Assembly: GCA_025529335.1 (NCBI GenBank)
Contig: JAMYHX010000085.1
Span: 51,679 to 115,678 of the forward strand
Length of the DNA stretch: 64,000 nt
Reading direction: 5' to 3'
From: Rhizopus sp. PT2906
Lineage: Eukaryota > Mucoromycota > Mucoromycetes > Mucorales > Rhizopodaceae
Made by a program: the position numbers and the translations under genes. Below the pieces are notes generated by a model, which made no database searches, was not told the DNA's origin, and saw only the letters and a list, made by a program, of their open reading frames with translations. Below, one piece after another: positions 33,779 to 44,383 of this stretch; position 1 is the stretch's first letter, and each line of letters begins with the position of its first letter.

Positions 33779-35493
33779 TTAACCTTCAAAACACCATTCA
33801 TACTGTTTTGCAAGCGCCTTCTTTTTAGACCGAAGCTTGGATACATCATTAAACTGCTTCACTCTATTACGAATAGCCAACCAGACGACATGAATATCGT
33901 CATTCTTTGCCTTGTAGGTCTTGATCATCTTGCGTAATTCTGTCAGACACTCTGTACGCAACTTTTTTAATTCTAAAATACGCTCTTTTCTACGCCACAT
34001 GCCTCTACCGAGCACGACAGCATCAAATAGTCTCCAGCGACCTTGTAAATCTTTAAAGTTTTCATACCGTTCATCAATCGATACGACATGATACCACATA
34101 AAGATACCCAATGTCGCCAAGGCACAAAAGAATCCAAAGAAAGTGCCTCCGAATAATGTGAACCAACCCCAGATGAAGGTGGTGATGTAAATGATAGGAA
34201 CCAAGACCATGCCAAAGAAGATTTTGTTTTGTGCTCGCACTTCTTCATAAATCTCACATTTACCCGCATAGTAGCCTGCCACATATAGCGGTAAATGAGC
34301 AACTAATCCGGGTAAAAAGAGGGGAAGATCTATCAGACTGGCTGCTGTGCGGCGTAAGAGTTCTACCGTAGTCGAAATTGCTGTGATCTCTTTTTCATTG
34401 TACTTGGCAATATGACTATCTTTGAGTAATAGTGACTCAAGCTCTAATTTATATACAACAAGGCTTTTTTGAAGTTTGGCCATCTCTACATCCTCTTTTG
34501 CTAATGTATTCATGGCATTGATTAGACTAAGTAGTGGTTAACGATCATAAGTGAAAAAATACTTTTGTATACCTTTGAGTAATTGGTATATAATCTTTCA
34601 TTAAGCCATTCTCTCCTGGGAACAACAACCATCTCGCCATATCTGCTGCATATTTACTATCCCAGTCAGGCGCATTGACAGTAATCTTTTCCAGAGCTAT
34701 TTCAATTGCCTTTGTCAACTGTTTAGCTGCCTTTTTTGGATCTTCCAAATATAATGGCAAGTAAGGTTCAACCGAGATAGGTTTCCCATATCTGTGTACA
34801 TGCATATAAATACACACACACACACACACACATACACACGCTTTTGCTTACTTACTTTACAATAACCACACTTCGATACTTTGACTTTTCTGGATACACA
34901 ATTCCTACTGGCAATACAGGCGCATATTGACCACGACCTTCCTGATGTACAATTTTAGCATATTCCAAAGCCGCCTGTTTTTGGGGTTATTATACATGTG
35001 ATCCCGATATAAAAAAAATAAAAGCCTTACAAAACTCGTTCCATCCTTCAAAGTGCCTAGTCTAGGTAAGGTGTGGCTAGTACCTTCTGGAAACACAGCC
35101 ACGGCCTCATTTAGTTTCAAGACTTCAAAGGTAGCTGCATAAAGTTGTGCATTATTTTTTGTTTTTCTGTCAACTGGGACTACCCCACAATCATTTAAAA
35201 AGGCGGCAGCATACGGTGACTTGAACATCGAATCCTTTGCCCAATAATGAAGTCGACGCTTGTTGGGGAAAGTGACAGAGAGAACAGCAGGATCGACAAT
35301 CATGTTATGATGAGTTGCCGCTCTACATAGTATTAATACAGAATATATACTTTATATTTTATATTTACACAATAAGTGGTTGTGACTCTGGAGGAACATT
35401 GGATACATTTTCAAGCTTGATATCAGAAAAGAAGGACCAAAGTGCGCTTCTTGATATCAAGCAAACAAGTTCGTGATTGAAACCAAAGGGCAT
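33779..35493 (-). CDS. Glycerol-3-phosphate O-acyltransferase (Sct1/Gpt2 type)
   Basis: ER membrane acyltransferase making lysophosphatidic acid, the first step of glycerolipid synthesis. The start at 35493 (MPFGFNHELVCLISRSALWS) directly precedes the catalytic region after an intron that restores LIVAATHHNMIVDPAVLSV; HHxxxxD is acyltransferase motif I. KDSMFKSPYAAAFLNDCGVV and VPVDRKTKN (motif II), AVFPEGTSHTLPRLGTLKDG (motif III) and YAPVLPVGIVYPEKSKYRS (motif IV) follow. The C-terminal third has paired membrane segments (LIDLPLFLPGLVAHLPLYVAG; GMVLVPIIYITTFIWGWFTL with FFGFFCALATLGIFMWYH) and a basic tail. About five exons. A hydrophobic N-terminal anchor is short, as in fungal Gpt2 relatives. 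An upstream leader with its own intron is likely (35500-35655). Confidence 0.88.
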
Positions 35494-36013
35494 CTCTAAA
35501 GAGAAAGAGAAAATAGAAAGCCCTTTTTTCCTTTATAAATAAAAAAGTTAATTGCACTGAGTTTAAATCTCGAGAAAATCCCTGTTGTTGTAAAGGAGAG
35601 TGTGTACAGAGGGATTGTTTTAAACCAGTCGCATTAAAAGAGGAGGTTGAGGTCATTTGATATAATGATGATTGATCTTTTCTTTATCTGACAACTACGG
35701 AATCTGTCTTTTTATTTTTTTTTCGAGGCAGAACAGAGGAATCATGGAGTAAAAAGAAGCATCTGACCAAGAATAAAGAGAGGAATAATCAAGTTCGTTT
35801 ACACTGCAATTCAATAAATCAGTCTTTATGTATTGTGAATAAATAAAACAAAAAGAAAGGGAGAGGGGGGGGGGAGAGGTTTATTGTGTGGATATAAAAT
35901 ATGTTGTTTAAGCGTATTCAGTTTTCCTTGTTAAAAAAAAGAGAGAGAGAGAGAGAGGGATGCTCTTTAGTAGATATAATTATACAGAACTTTCTAAGAA
36001 AATATTACAATGA
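35494..36013. other. Intergenic region with G-run and GA repeat
   Basis: About 0.5 kb between the acyltransferase start and the FYVE-RING gene end. It contains the probable leader and 5' UTR intron of the acyltransferase gene, a run of ten G (about 35864-35874) and a GA repeat (35940-35958). No further gene was recognised. Confidence 0.5.
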
Positions 36014-37144
36014 TCATTCTTCTGGTTGACGAAGCATAGTGTCATAATGAACAGGACATCCTTTGCCTCTCTGTAACCAAGACGATAGACAATGCTGATG
36101 ATATGTGCATAAGCATATCATCCTTGCTATTTTATCTCCTATACTGATGTATCAATACCTTTTTACATCCATACACATTCTTTACCTTTTGAAAATTCAT
36201 CAAAGCAGATAGGACACTCTTCTCCAACCTGTGTCGAATCTTGAGGCAACTCATACACTACGTGGAGTACATTCATATGCAGATAAAAGAAAAATCAATG
36301 TATGATGCCTTACCTATGTACCTTGGCGATTGTACGGGTGGACTTCCTACATTAAGACACCTCTGTAAATGCTGTTCTTGCTCCTCTTTCTGCATTGTTA
36401 GAAATGAAGTCCCGCAGACAGGACAGTCGATCATTAAGCTTTGAGAGCTGTTGCTACGTTGCATTTCAGAGCCAAGCATATATTGACGTGAATATTTTCG
36501 ATGATACGATTCAGAAGAGCGTCGTATGGGCTCACGATAACATGTGTCGCATACTCTCTGTGATTGTGAAGCTAAAAATGGATATTGTGATGACGATATC
36601 ATCGGGTCCTCTATCAGTTCTTCAACGGGTAATCTTATGCGGTGAGAGCTACATTTATCGCACACTATCTGTCCACAGCGACTATATATACAGGTTAAGA
36701 TAAATACGTAGAACTTGGTATCTTTACTTACCGGCAATGATGTCTTCTAACCAAAAAGTTAAATCGTCGGTGACAACGTCTACATTCGGGTGCATGTCTA
36801 TCTAATTCCCATACACGTTGAGACCTTGGTGGTAGATGACTACCTGAATTAGTGTAGGCTGTATAGTCTGCATTACTTTTGCTTCTCGTTCTGCCTTGGT
36901 CTGAGCTAAGAGATGGTGCATTACTATTACTACTATTACTACTATCACTACTAGTACTAGTGGGTAAAGTATTTTGTGATCCAGTATAAGTAGTTAAATC
37001 ATGTAAAGCAGTAGTGACCAAGTTGGTATCATGTTCAGATTCTGAATCACTTGCAACACTGCAATCTGTTTCTTCTGGGTCATTCTGTTGTTGTTGTTCG
37101 AATGTACCATTTTCTTCAAATGAGTGAATATTTCCTTGTGACAT
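36014..37144 (-). CDS. FYVE and RING zinc-finger protein (endosomal E3 ligase, Pib1-like)
   Basis: Likely a PI3P-binding E3 ubiquitin ligase of endosome or vacuole membranes. Residues 1-110 are Ser/Thr/Gln-rich and low complexity. The FYVE domain then shows the WxxD motif (WELDRHAPECRRCHRRFNF), the basic RRHHCR patch split by an intron, and RCGQIVCDKCSSHRIRLP with further Cys pairs (CDTC). A C2H-type CPVC...H...C element (DCPVCGTSFLT, EQHLQRCLN) follows, and last a RING-H2 domain: EECPICFDEFSKGDKIARMI, CLCTYHQHCLSSWLQ, GKGCPVHYD. The final RING ligand is His where Cys is usual, a variant worth noting. About four introns; start ATG 37144, stop TGA 36014-36016. Domain assignment is firm, orthology to Pib1 is inferred. 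Confidence 0.87.
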
Positions 37145-37259
37145 TACGTATATACAAAAAAAAAAGAAGGCCCCCTATCAGTGTTTTCTCTCTTTCTCTC
37201 TTTGCACACACATAATATTTAATTTAACTAATTATTTCACACCATTTTATTAAACATGT

Positions 37260-38252
37260 TTATTTCTTTGGTTCCCAAACGGTTCCCACTGGATCCATTT
37301 CATCTTCAATTTGTACTTTGATCAATGCCTCCAAGCAAGCTCTACCCACAGCTGGTTCCAAAACAGCGACAATTTCAGGTCGAATGAAATTATTGGCTAT
37401 ACGGTCAGCAAAGACTTGCATACATCCCGCTGCCCTAATAGGCTTACTAGCACAGTTGGCCAAATGGAACAACATGGAAGTTTCCATTTCGATTGAATGT
37501 GTTTCGGGATAAATACTGAGAATCTCTTGCAAGACACCTTCATTATCGTCCCAAAAGTTACTATCCGTTCTTCCCTGAGATGCGTAAAAAGAACAACCGT
37601 CGGCGTTCAAACCGTCTGATAACACAGGACCAACCAACAGGCCATCTTTTTCAATTGGGGCTAAGGCATCTTTTATCTGTTTTGACAGCAGCTGCGTCAT
37701 TTCTTCATCTGCGGGGAATGTGCCCGAAAAGAGGTATGGTTTATCCTTTAATTCAGGGTATAAAGGCTCCTTTGAAAAATAATCCAAGTTGCGTCGAATA
37801 CAGAACCCAGCTTTGGGAATAATGACAGCACCAGCAGGGGCCTGATGAGAGAGTGAGCCACATGAACCAAATCGAACGATGGCCAAGGTGCCTTCTGTAC
37901 TTGCTCGTGTCTCACGAACAAAGAAATCCATCATGGAATTACCCATGCCACTAAATATATAGGATTAATTAAGAATATCAACAAAAATGTGTGGAACTTA
38001 CATGGCAATGATCGAGACAGGCACTCCCTTGTATCGTCCGGTGATTGTCAGGAATCCTCTTTGACTCAACTTTTCAAATACAGGATGTCCTGCTTCTTCT
38101 TCAGAGTCTAAGAGCTGAGCTATTCTCTTGGCTCTGACATGATCTCCTACTGTCAATATACGATTGGCAACATCGCCTTGTTTTACGCCGATATGATACA
38201 CTCTTCCTTCAGCATCTCTTGGAAAATTGGCACCAACGATAGTTTCTTTCAT
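37260..38252 (-). CDS. Uridine phosphorylase / nucleoside phosphorylase I family
   Basis: Cytosolic pyrimidine salvage enzyme that splits uridine with phosphate into uracil and ribose-1-phosphate. Two exons (38002-38252 and 37260-37950; 51-bp intron) give 313 residues. Features: ILTVGDHVRAKRIA near the N-terminus (phosphate-binding GD), VSIIAIGMGNSMMDFFVRE restored by splicing (GMG), AIVRFGSCGSL (RxGSCG), and SIEMETSMLFHLA with the ribose-binding E-M-E triad. The ending ALIKVQIEDEMDPVGTVWEP fits the family. It lies head to head with the Rrg7-like gene, with 182 bp between start codons. Substrate choice between uridine and other nucleosides is by family resemblance. Confidence 0.88.
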
Positions 38253-38434
38253 TTTTAAATTTATATAGGGAAAAGAAAAGAAAAAAGAGAAAAAGAGGAA
38301 TCCTTACTGCGTTCAACAGAACATACTAGGACATTAATTGTAGGCGCGGGAAAAAAAAAAAAATCACACGGGGATTTTCTAAAATGCAGGCACCGCAGGG
38401 GGAGTTTTTTTTTTTTTTTATTTATTACTTAGAA

Positions 38435-38971
38435 ATGAAGAGATTCTATACATCGCTTGCTCGACTTGAAACTTACTTAAAACAAAATAAAAATACTTCA
38501 ACCAATGTTTATCGTGGAACCTTGTTTGAATTACAAACACTTTATTCACTGGAATCAACTGCCAAGATGCGACTGGATCATGTTGGTGGAAGAAGTGATG
38601 GTGGAATTGACTTAAGAGGCAGTTGGTTAGATAATATTCAAATCATTGTTCAATGTAAAAACGTCAAAGAAGGTTGTACACCAGAACATCTTCGTGAACT
38701 GATCGGAACAGTGAGCATGATTCCTTCAAGGAATCGTAAGAGAACAATCAGCATCATGGCTACTCATGCGCAGCAATATTATACACCTGACGTGCTTGCA
38801 CACTTTAAAACATGTCCAATACCCCTTGGTCTGGCCAGTATTACCGATATTACTCTTAAATCACTCATGTTTAATAAGGCAGCACAGTCGCTTGTCAAGG
38901 ATCGTGTCAGTATATCGACAGTATTTGATGCATTAGGGAGCGAAACACTACAAGTTGACATTTCAGAATAA
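38435..38971 (+). CDS. Rrg7-like mitochondrial protein with Mrr-type nuclease fold
   Basis: Single-exon gene of 178 residues resembling Rrg7 (required for respiratory growth 7; DUF2034), which is mitochondrial in yeast. The basic N-terminus MKRFYTSLARLETYLKQ could be a targeting peptide. The core looks like a restriction-endonuclease-like fold: YRGTLFELQTLYSLE, DHVGGRSDGGIDLRGSWLDN and IIVQCKN. The conserved D of GGID and the QxK of VQCK are the expected PD-(D/E)xK-type residues and are intact. Start is the ATG at 38435; a frame extension upstream starts with non-coding-like poly-T. The family call is good; nuclease activity is inferred from motif only. Confidence 0.8.
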   Translation: MKRFYTSLARLETYLKQNKNTSTNVYRGTLFELQTLYSLESTAKMRLDHVGGRSDGGIDLRGSWLDNIQIIVQCKNVKEGCTPEHLRELIGTVSMIPSRNRKRTISIMATHAQQYYTPDVLAHFKTCPIPLGLASITDITLKSLMFNKAAQSLVKDRVSISTVFDALGSETLQVDISE

Positions 38972-39477
38972 AGAGAATCCTATTATGAATGGATCCCTTT
39001 TTTTGGGGGGCGAATGCCGAACAATATCGGTACAGAATTGCAGAACGTCTCGCCACTGTGAAGATGATTTGGTACATTGAATATATCTATGCGTCGATGG
39101 TGATTGGCTCACATTTGTTGAAATGATAAAACGATAGATGTAAACTTTAGTATATCCTGAAGAAAGTAAAAGATGAACTTTAGAAAAGAAGACGCTCTCA
39201 CACAATAAACAGCCACTTGATTCCATAATACTTTTTAATGTACTTGCATAAAAGCATGAACATATGGCTTTACGTAGGCTGAACCTCTGCAATTGATAAA
39301 AGGCTACTCTTCCAGAGTGAACATGACGTACTGCATCTTTAAAGAAAACGTCATATAATTATGCACTTGCTTTGATTGGAACTCTTTTTTATTAAATGTC
39401 AGAGTGACGACAAAAGATGCATACATATATAAAAGATCAAGAAACGTCTCTCTTTCTCTTTTCTCATAACAAACAAA
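38972..39477. other. Intergenic region
   Basis: About 0.5 kb between two plus-strand genes. No supported gene. It should hold the promoter of the small Ser/Thr-rich protein gene that begins at 39478; a TATATAAA-like string near 39425-39433 lies about 45 bp upstream of that start. Confidence 0.5.
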
Positions 39478-39849
39478 ATGTCTACTCAACAGTACACAAA
39501 CGATAATACTTTGCCTACTACTACCTCAAACCCTGACGACTACCAACAAGATCCAAACCAAACAAGCAGCGGAAATCTTCGTGTTGAGCGTACGACTGAT
39601 GATTTGGCAAACAAGATGTCTGCCACACCAAGATCCCTGTCTTCTACTGTATCCAACCAAGGCTCTTCTACAAACTCGAGCATGACTGAGCCTCCTAGCG
39701 CTGATTCTAACGCTTTCTTCGAACCTGATCGAAATGATGAACAAACACAAATGTCACCAGGCGAAAGAGCCAAGAAGCTCGAAAAAGAAATGAAGGACAC
39801 GGACATCAACCGTCAAAGAGACACTCAAGGCGGTGCTCTCTTTTTGTAA
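39478..39849 (+). CDS. Small Ser/Thr/Asn-rich hypothetical protein
   Basis: Unspliced frame of 123 residues, not recognised as a known family. It is hydrophilic, rich in Ser, Thr, Asn, Gln and Asp, with no hydrophobic segment, so probably disordered. The last third is more ordered looking and charged (PGERAKKLEKEMKDTDINRQ). The ATG context (AACAAAATGTCT) is good, a possible TATA string lies about 45 bp upstream, and the coding base use (C-rich third positions) differs from the surrounding AT-rich spacer, all supporting a real gene. It ends 83 bp before the sec5 start on the same strand. Confidence 0.6.
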   Translation: MSTQQYTNDNTLPTTTSNPDDYQQDPNQTSSGNLRVERTTDDLANKMSATPRSLSSTVSNQGSSTNSSMTEPPSADSNAFFEPDRNDEQTQMSPGERAKKLEKEMKDTDINRQRDTQGGALFL

Positions 39850-39932
39850 ATAAAACTTGTCATTTAAACTGTTCCACGTGATCTGTAATAAAAGTAGCAT
39901 ATCATTTATTTTTCTTTTTTTTTTTTTTCTTT

Positions 39933-42900
39933 ATGAACAGACTCGACTTACCAGAGTATGCTGAGGATGCAGCCATTTTACGGTTTTACCATCTCGATTC
40001 TTTAGAGCCTGAGATGTGGATGGATGATGAGGATAATGCAGATAAAGAACTAAATAATAACAAGTTCCAGCATCCTGAGGAAGAACAACAACAGTTGAGC
40101 ACAGCTGTTCGTCCATCAGAAACTGATATTGAGTTACAAGCTTTAGATGACAGCGACCCACTTGGTGTCTATTCTTCCATATTCCCAGAGTAATAATAAA
40201 GACTTTATTTTGCAAACTTGCTATACAATAAACTTACCACAATGTTTAGTGAAAAGTCTCGAAATACAAATCTAACTCAACTAAAAGAAAGTAAAGTGAC
40301 CAAAAAAAAAAAAGAGGGACAGTTAGCTCATGGTATATATAGAAGCGACCGTCATGATTACCAATAAAAAGTTCCAACCACGACACTTTTTACTCCAAGT
40401 TCATCGCAACACGTCTTATAACGAACTGGTGCAAGGAGAAGAACGACTGAGGAGAGACGTCGATCAACGAGCTGAGGCCCTGAAAAGCCTAGTACATCAA
40501 AACTTTGATCGATTTGTGAGTGCCAAGAATACAATTGATCATGTTTATGACGAGATGAAATCAAAACAGTTGAATCAGCAGCAGGATTATGGTACAATTG
40601 ATATTCAAAAGGCATTGGAAGGTAAAATCATATAGAAAGAGGAAAAATAGATGGTTGACATTCAAAAAAAAAAAGCTGCCAATAACCGAGCAGAGCAAAT
40701 CTATGGACCCGTGGTTGAGCGAAGACAGCGTGTGGAAAAGGTCAAGGGCACACTTTATATGTTGCAGAGATATCGATTTTTATTCAATTTGCCTAATAGC
40801 TTGATGGAGTCTATTAAACAGGTAGTGTGTGTTTTTTTAAGAAAAAGGCGGATGTGGATTGATGTTATATAGACAAAATATGAAGCGGCTATTCGAGATT
40901 ACAAAAAGGGTAAATACTTGTATCAAGTGCTCAAGGGCGATTTGGATTCAACAGATGAAGCAGAGCAAAAGGATAATCGGTTGACGGATATTCATCTTAA
41001 AGTGTTTGATAAAGTATGGGCAGAGGCTGTAAAGATCGTCTCTGAATTGCAAAATGTATTGCTTCGACAACTGGCTGATCCCTGGCGAAGTATGGAAGAG
41101 CAAGAAAAGACAATCAAGTGAGAATTATTGAAAACAAACAATGAGCATCACTAACTTCAAAAAAAATAGCTTCTTGTTTGATCTAGATACCACAGAGGAC
41201 CCTGCCTGGTTCTATCTAGACAGTCAGCATCAATGGATCACTGGTCTAATGAAGGAAACATTCGACACAGCCATTCAGAAAATCAACCGTGTAAGAGCTG
41301 AGGATGGATCAGAAGACTCATCGATCAAACGCAGCCTGACTCTCAAAAAGGCTATTTCACAAATCCCTATTCTGAAAGAGATGGGCTCAGAGGAAGAAAA
41401 GCTTGATATCGAGCAAAAGGTGTGGAGAGCGACATCTGACCTTGTCAAATCGCTTTCTTCCCTCTTGTTACGATGTTTACCTGATTTTTGGCGACTGTCT
41501 AAGGCATTCATTGAAGGAAAGTTTGCAAACAAGACATCGACTACAACCATCAGCTCAAACCGAAAAAGACGGCAGGGTATGGACATGAACAAGGTTGAGC
41601 AGTGTCAACGTATGACGCGTGATATCATTGATCAGTACGTGTCACTCTTATCTGATTATTTTTCACTGGATCAAAAGCAACTGGAGATGCAAAAGGTGAA
41701 GGATGGGTCTGAAAGATGTATCATGCCTTCGTTTGTGCCTGTGAATGCCAATTCGGTCTATACTTCAGAGTATCTGACCTTGATCATTGGTGATTTAGCT
41801 ACATGTGTGAATGATATAAACAATATTAATCTGGCTGGTGAAGCATTTTCTGGACTGACTAATCTGATGGAAAAGGCACGATCAAAGTTTATAGACATTG
41901 TCTGTAAATGCTGGGAAAGAGGTATGTGATTGACTTGTACATATATAGACAATGACTAATTTCATCTATATATGTATATAGATGCAGTATCATTCTATAT
42001 GCTGGAAGAGTGGATACTTGACCCACAAAACTCACAGATAACAACTTTGCTGAAACGATACTATGATTTTCACAAGTTTTGCGCAAGATCAGTTCACAAG
42101 ATTGCCAGCTTGACTGCTATGACAGATGAAGCAGATGAACAGCCAAAGGTGCCAATTTCTCCAGTTCATATTGAAAAAATAAGAGAATCGTTTTTAACGT
42201 CTACGTATGCCTTCCTGGACGGTCTAGTTCAGTTGGCCTTCACGGATTATACCCCCTTAAATGATAAAGAAGAGTTAATATTGACCAAAAAGAGAGGACA
42301 TATTGATGTCCATTCGACGGTAAAGAAAAAAGAAGTCATCTATGCCTTTTCCCCTGACTCTATTTTTATGTAGGATATTCGTATTCTGTTGACAGTGAGC
42401 AACTTGGAACATATGCGTGGTAATGTTATCAGGAAGCTCGTTGAACTGTTTGAAGTTGCATTTAATGTTCAGATGAAAGAAGACTATAGTGTAAGTTCAA
42501 GAGATACAATAGAAAGCCCTTTATTTACATTATACATATAGACATTAATTGATGTCGTTGACAAGCTGGACCAGATCTTATTTGGTGATTATATCAAGCG
42601 TAAATCTCAAACCATTCGAGATATCATCAGACAAGGCATACTACACAGCGGCATTGACTGGTCTAGTATTCCCAAACCACAAGAAGTGCATCCGTTCGTT
42701 TATGAGGCCTTGATGACTTTGGTCATGGTGCATTCACAAATAAGCGCTGTGACCAAACAGCTTGTCGGAAGAGCTCTTTCTCGTCTTCTTGAACTAATGG
42801 CCAGTGACTGTCTAGAAAGCTTTAAGCAAGTGGAGCGATTCGGTATGGGTGGTATGCTCCAAGCAACTCTTGAGATCGAATTTATGCATCAAACATTATC

Positions 42901-43111
42901 TCAATATGTTACGCCAACTGCGTCCGATACGCTACAGCTCATTTATCAAACAATCGAACAAGCCTATGATCCACAACAACAATCTTCAAGTAATCTCCAA
43001 GCTGAACTGAGTCATGTCAAAGAGCTTTTGGTGTTTAGTCGAAAAAGTACCGTTGTTCAATTTTTATGCTTTAAGCAAAATAAGGACCGTAGAAAGACGG
43101 TTGCTAAATAA
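39933..43111 (+). CDS. sec5: Exocyst subunit Sec5
   Basis: Component of the octameric exocyst that tethers secretory vesicles at growth sites. The start at 39933 gives MNRLDLPEYAEDAAILRFYH with LDSLEPEMW, the fungal Sec5 N-terminus, and the linker DDSDPLGVYSS. Exon 1 (39933-40189) and the short exon 2 (40250-40290) splice to exon 3 (from 40343), restoring NKKFQPRHFLLQVHRNTSYN. Next: ALKSLVHQNFDRFVSAKNTID, VYDEMK, then AANNRAEQIYGPVVERRQRV, TLYMLQRYRFLFNLPNSL and DYKKGKYLYQVLKG, the Sec5 coiled-coil start. The long helical body ends at KNKDRRKTVAK-like basic residues. About nine introns of 50-60 bp. The stop at 43111 is 29 bp before the next gene's ATG. Confidence 0.9.
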
Positions 43112-43140
43112 ACCGCTTTTTTTTTTTTTTTTTAAAAATC

Positions 43141-43830
43141 ATGTCTGGAAACAAACGACTCAAAGGTGTTGTCGTCTCTAGACCCTTTTATTATGGCAGT
43201 ATTGCATACTCATTAAATGGAAAGAAAGTAGCAGATCCAGATCATACACATCGTTGGACAGTAATGGTCAAAGGAATAAATAACGAGGACCTAAGTTATC
43301 TCATCAAAAAAGTTGTGTTCAAACTTCATGAAACATACCCAAATCCTTTGAGGAGTAAGTTTTGCGACATGCACACTTTGCTATGCACATAATACTTATA
43401 AACTTGAATAGCTGTTGAACAGCCACCCTTTGAAGTATCAGAAACAGGATGGGGTGAATTTGAAATAATGATCAAGATATACTTTCATCAGCATACTGGA
43501 GAAAAGCAAGTTATCCTTTATCACCATTTACGACTTCATCCTTATGAAGACGATCTCAATGGACAACCTTGGCCAAAAGATAAACCAGTGATGAGTTTAC
43601 TTTATGATGAATTTGTTTTTAATGAGCCAACAGAACAGCTTTATCAGCTCTTTTCAGAACATAATGCACTTACTCCTAATTTACCACTAAAGAAAACTTC
43701 CAAAGACATCACCATACCTGAATTTAGTGTGCAATTAGAAGAAGAAGAAATGAAGCGACTAGATAAAGCTCAAAAGGAGATTGATTCACAGATTGCTTCT
43801 CTAAAACAAAAATTGGCAGCACTGGAATAA
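43141..43830 (+). CDS. yaf9: YEATS-domain protein Yaf9/GAS41
   Basis: Histone acyl-lysine reader shared by the SWR1 and NuA4 complexes. Exons 43141-43354 and 43412-43830 (57-bp intron) give 210 residues. The YEATS domain spans residues 1-150: GVVVSRPFYYGSIAYSLNG, HTHRWTVMVKGINNEDLSYL, VVFKLHETYPNPLRTVEQPP, FEVSETGWGEFEIMIKIYFH and LYHHLRLHPYEDD. The aromatic cage residues of the H-x-W and GWGEF parts are present. A C-terminal coiled coil (EEEMKRLDKAQKEIDSQIAS, LKQKLAALE) is typical of Yaf9/GAS41. It follows sec5 by 29 bp on the same strand. Identity is firm. Confidence 0.95.
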
Positions 43831-44383
43831 AAATGTAAATAAACTCACTTTCAAAAGAAACGACAAGCGAATGGTATCTCATATTATTTTCGAATGGTCT
43901 GAGGTGCTTTATATTAGCGGGCAAGCTTATACCAGTCTTTTGTCTGTTTATTTGTTGTTGTTGTTTATAGGAAATATCCAAATGTATGCGCTTCGACAAG
44001 CATTCACTTGCAATTTGCTTGGAGCTTCTGTAAGCAAGTTGATATTGTATTTTCCATCGCTTTCTATACTCTGAGTTCTTTTAACCATGTGGAAATATTA
44101 ACTGTAGAGAGTTTTGTTGTGCTCCCCAAACTAGGGTTCTTTGATTGATATCAGAAGGACAGCTCATAAACAGTTATAGCATGAGGATCATAAGCTAAAT
44201 GCTTAAAGAATAAAGAATGATGTTTTCATAAAGAAGTATGCGAGTTAGAATATTGTAGAGCGATAGTGGGGCCACATTCACCATTTAACAGCAGAGCATG
44301 AGCTCATATCTTTCATTCTATCATGTGTCTTTTTTTTTCGTTTTATTATATTGTTATATAAAATACACAAGCACGTAACCTTA
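43831..44383. other. Intergenic region (convergent 3' ends)
   Basis: About 0.55 kb between the convergent yaf9 and F-BAR genes. It contains only short, low-information open stretches and no recognised element; transcription ends for both genes are expected here. Confidence 0.5.

Noticed and set aside
43871..44074. 67-codon plus-strand frame after yaf9
   Set aside because: No start context, no conservation signal, and it lies between convergent gene ends.
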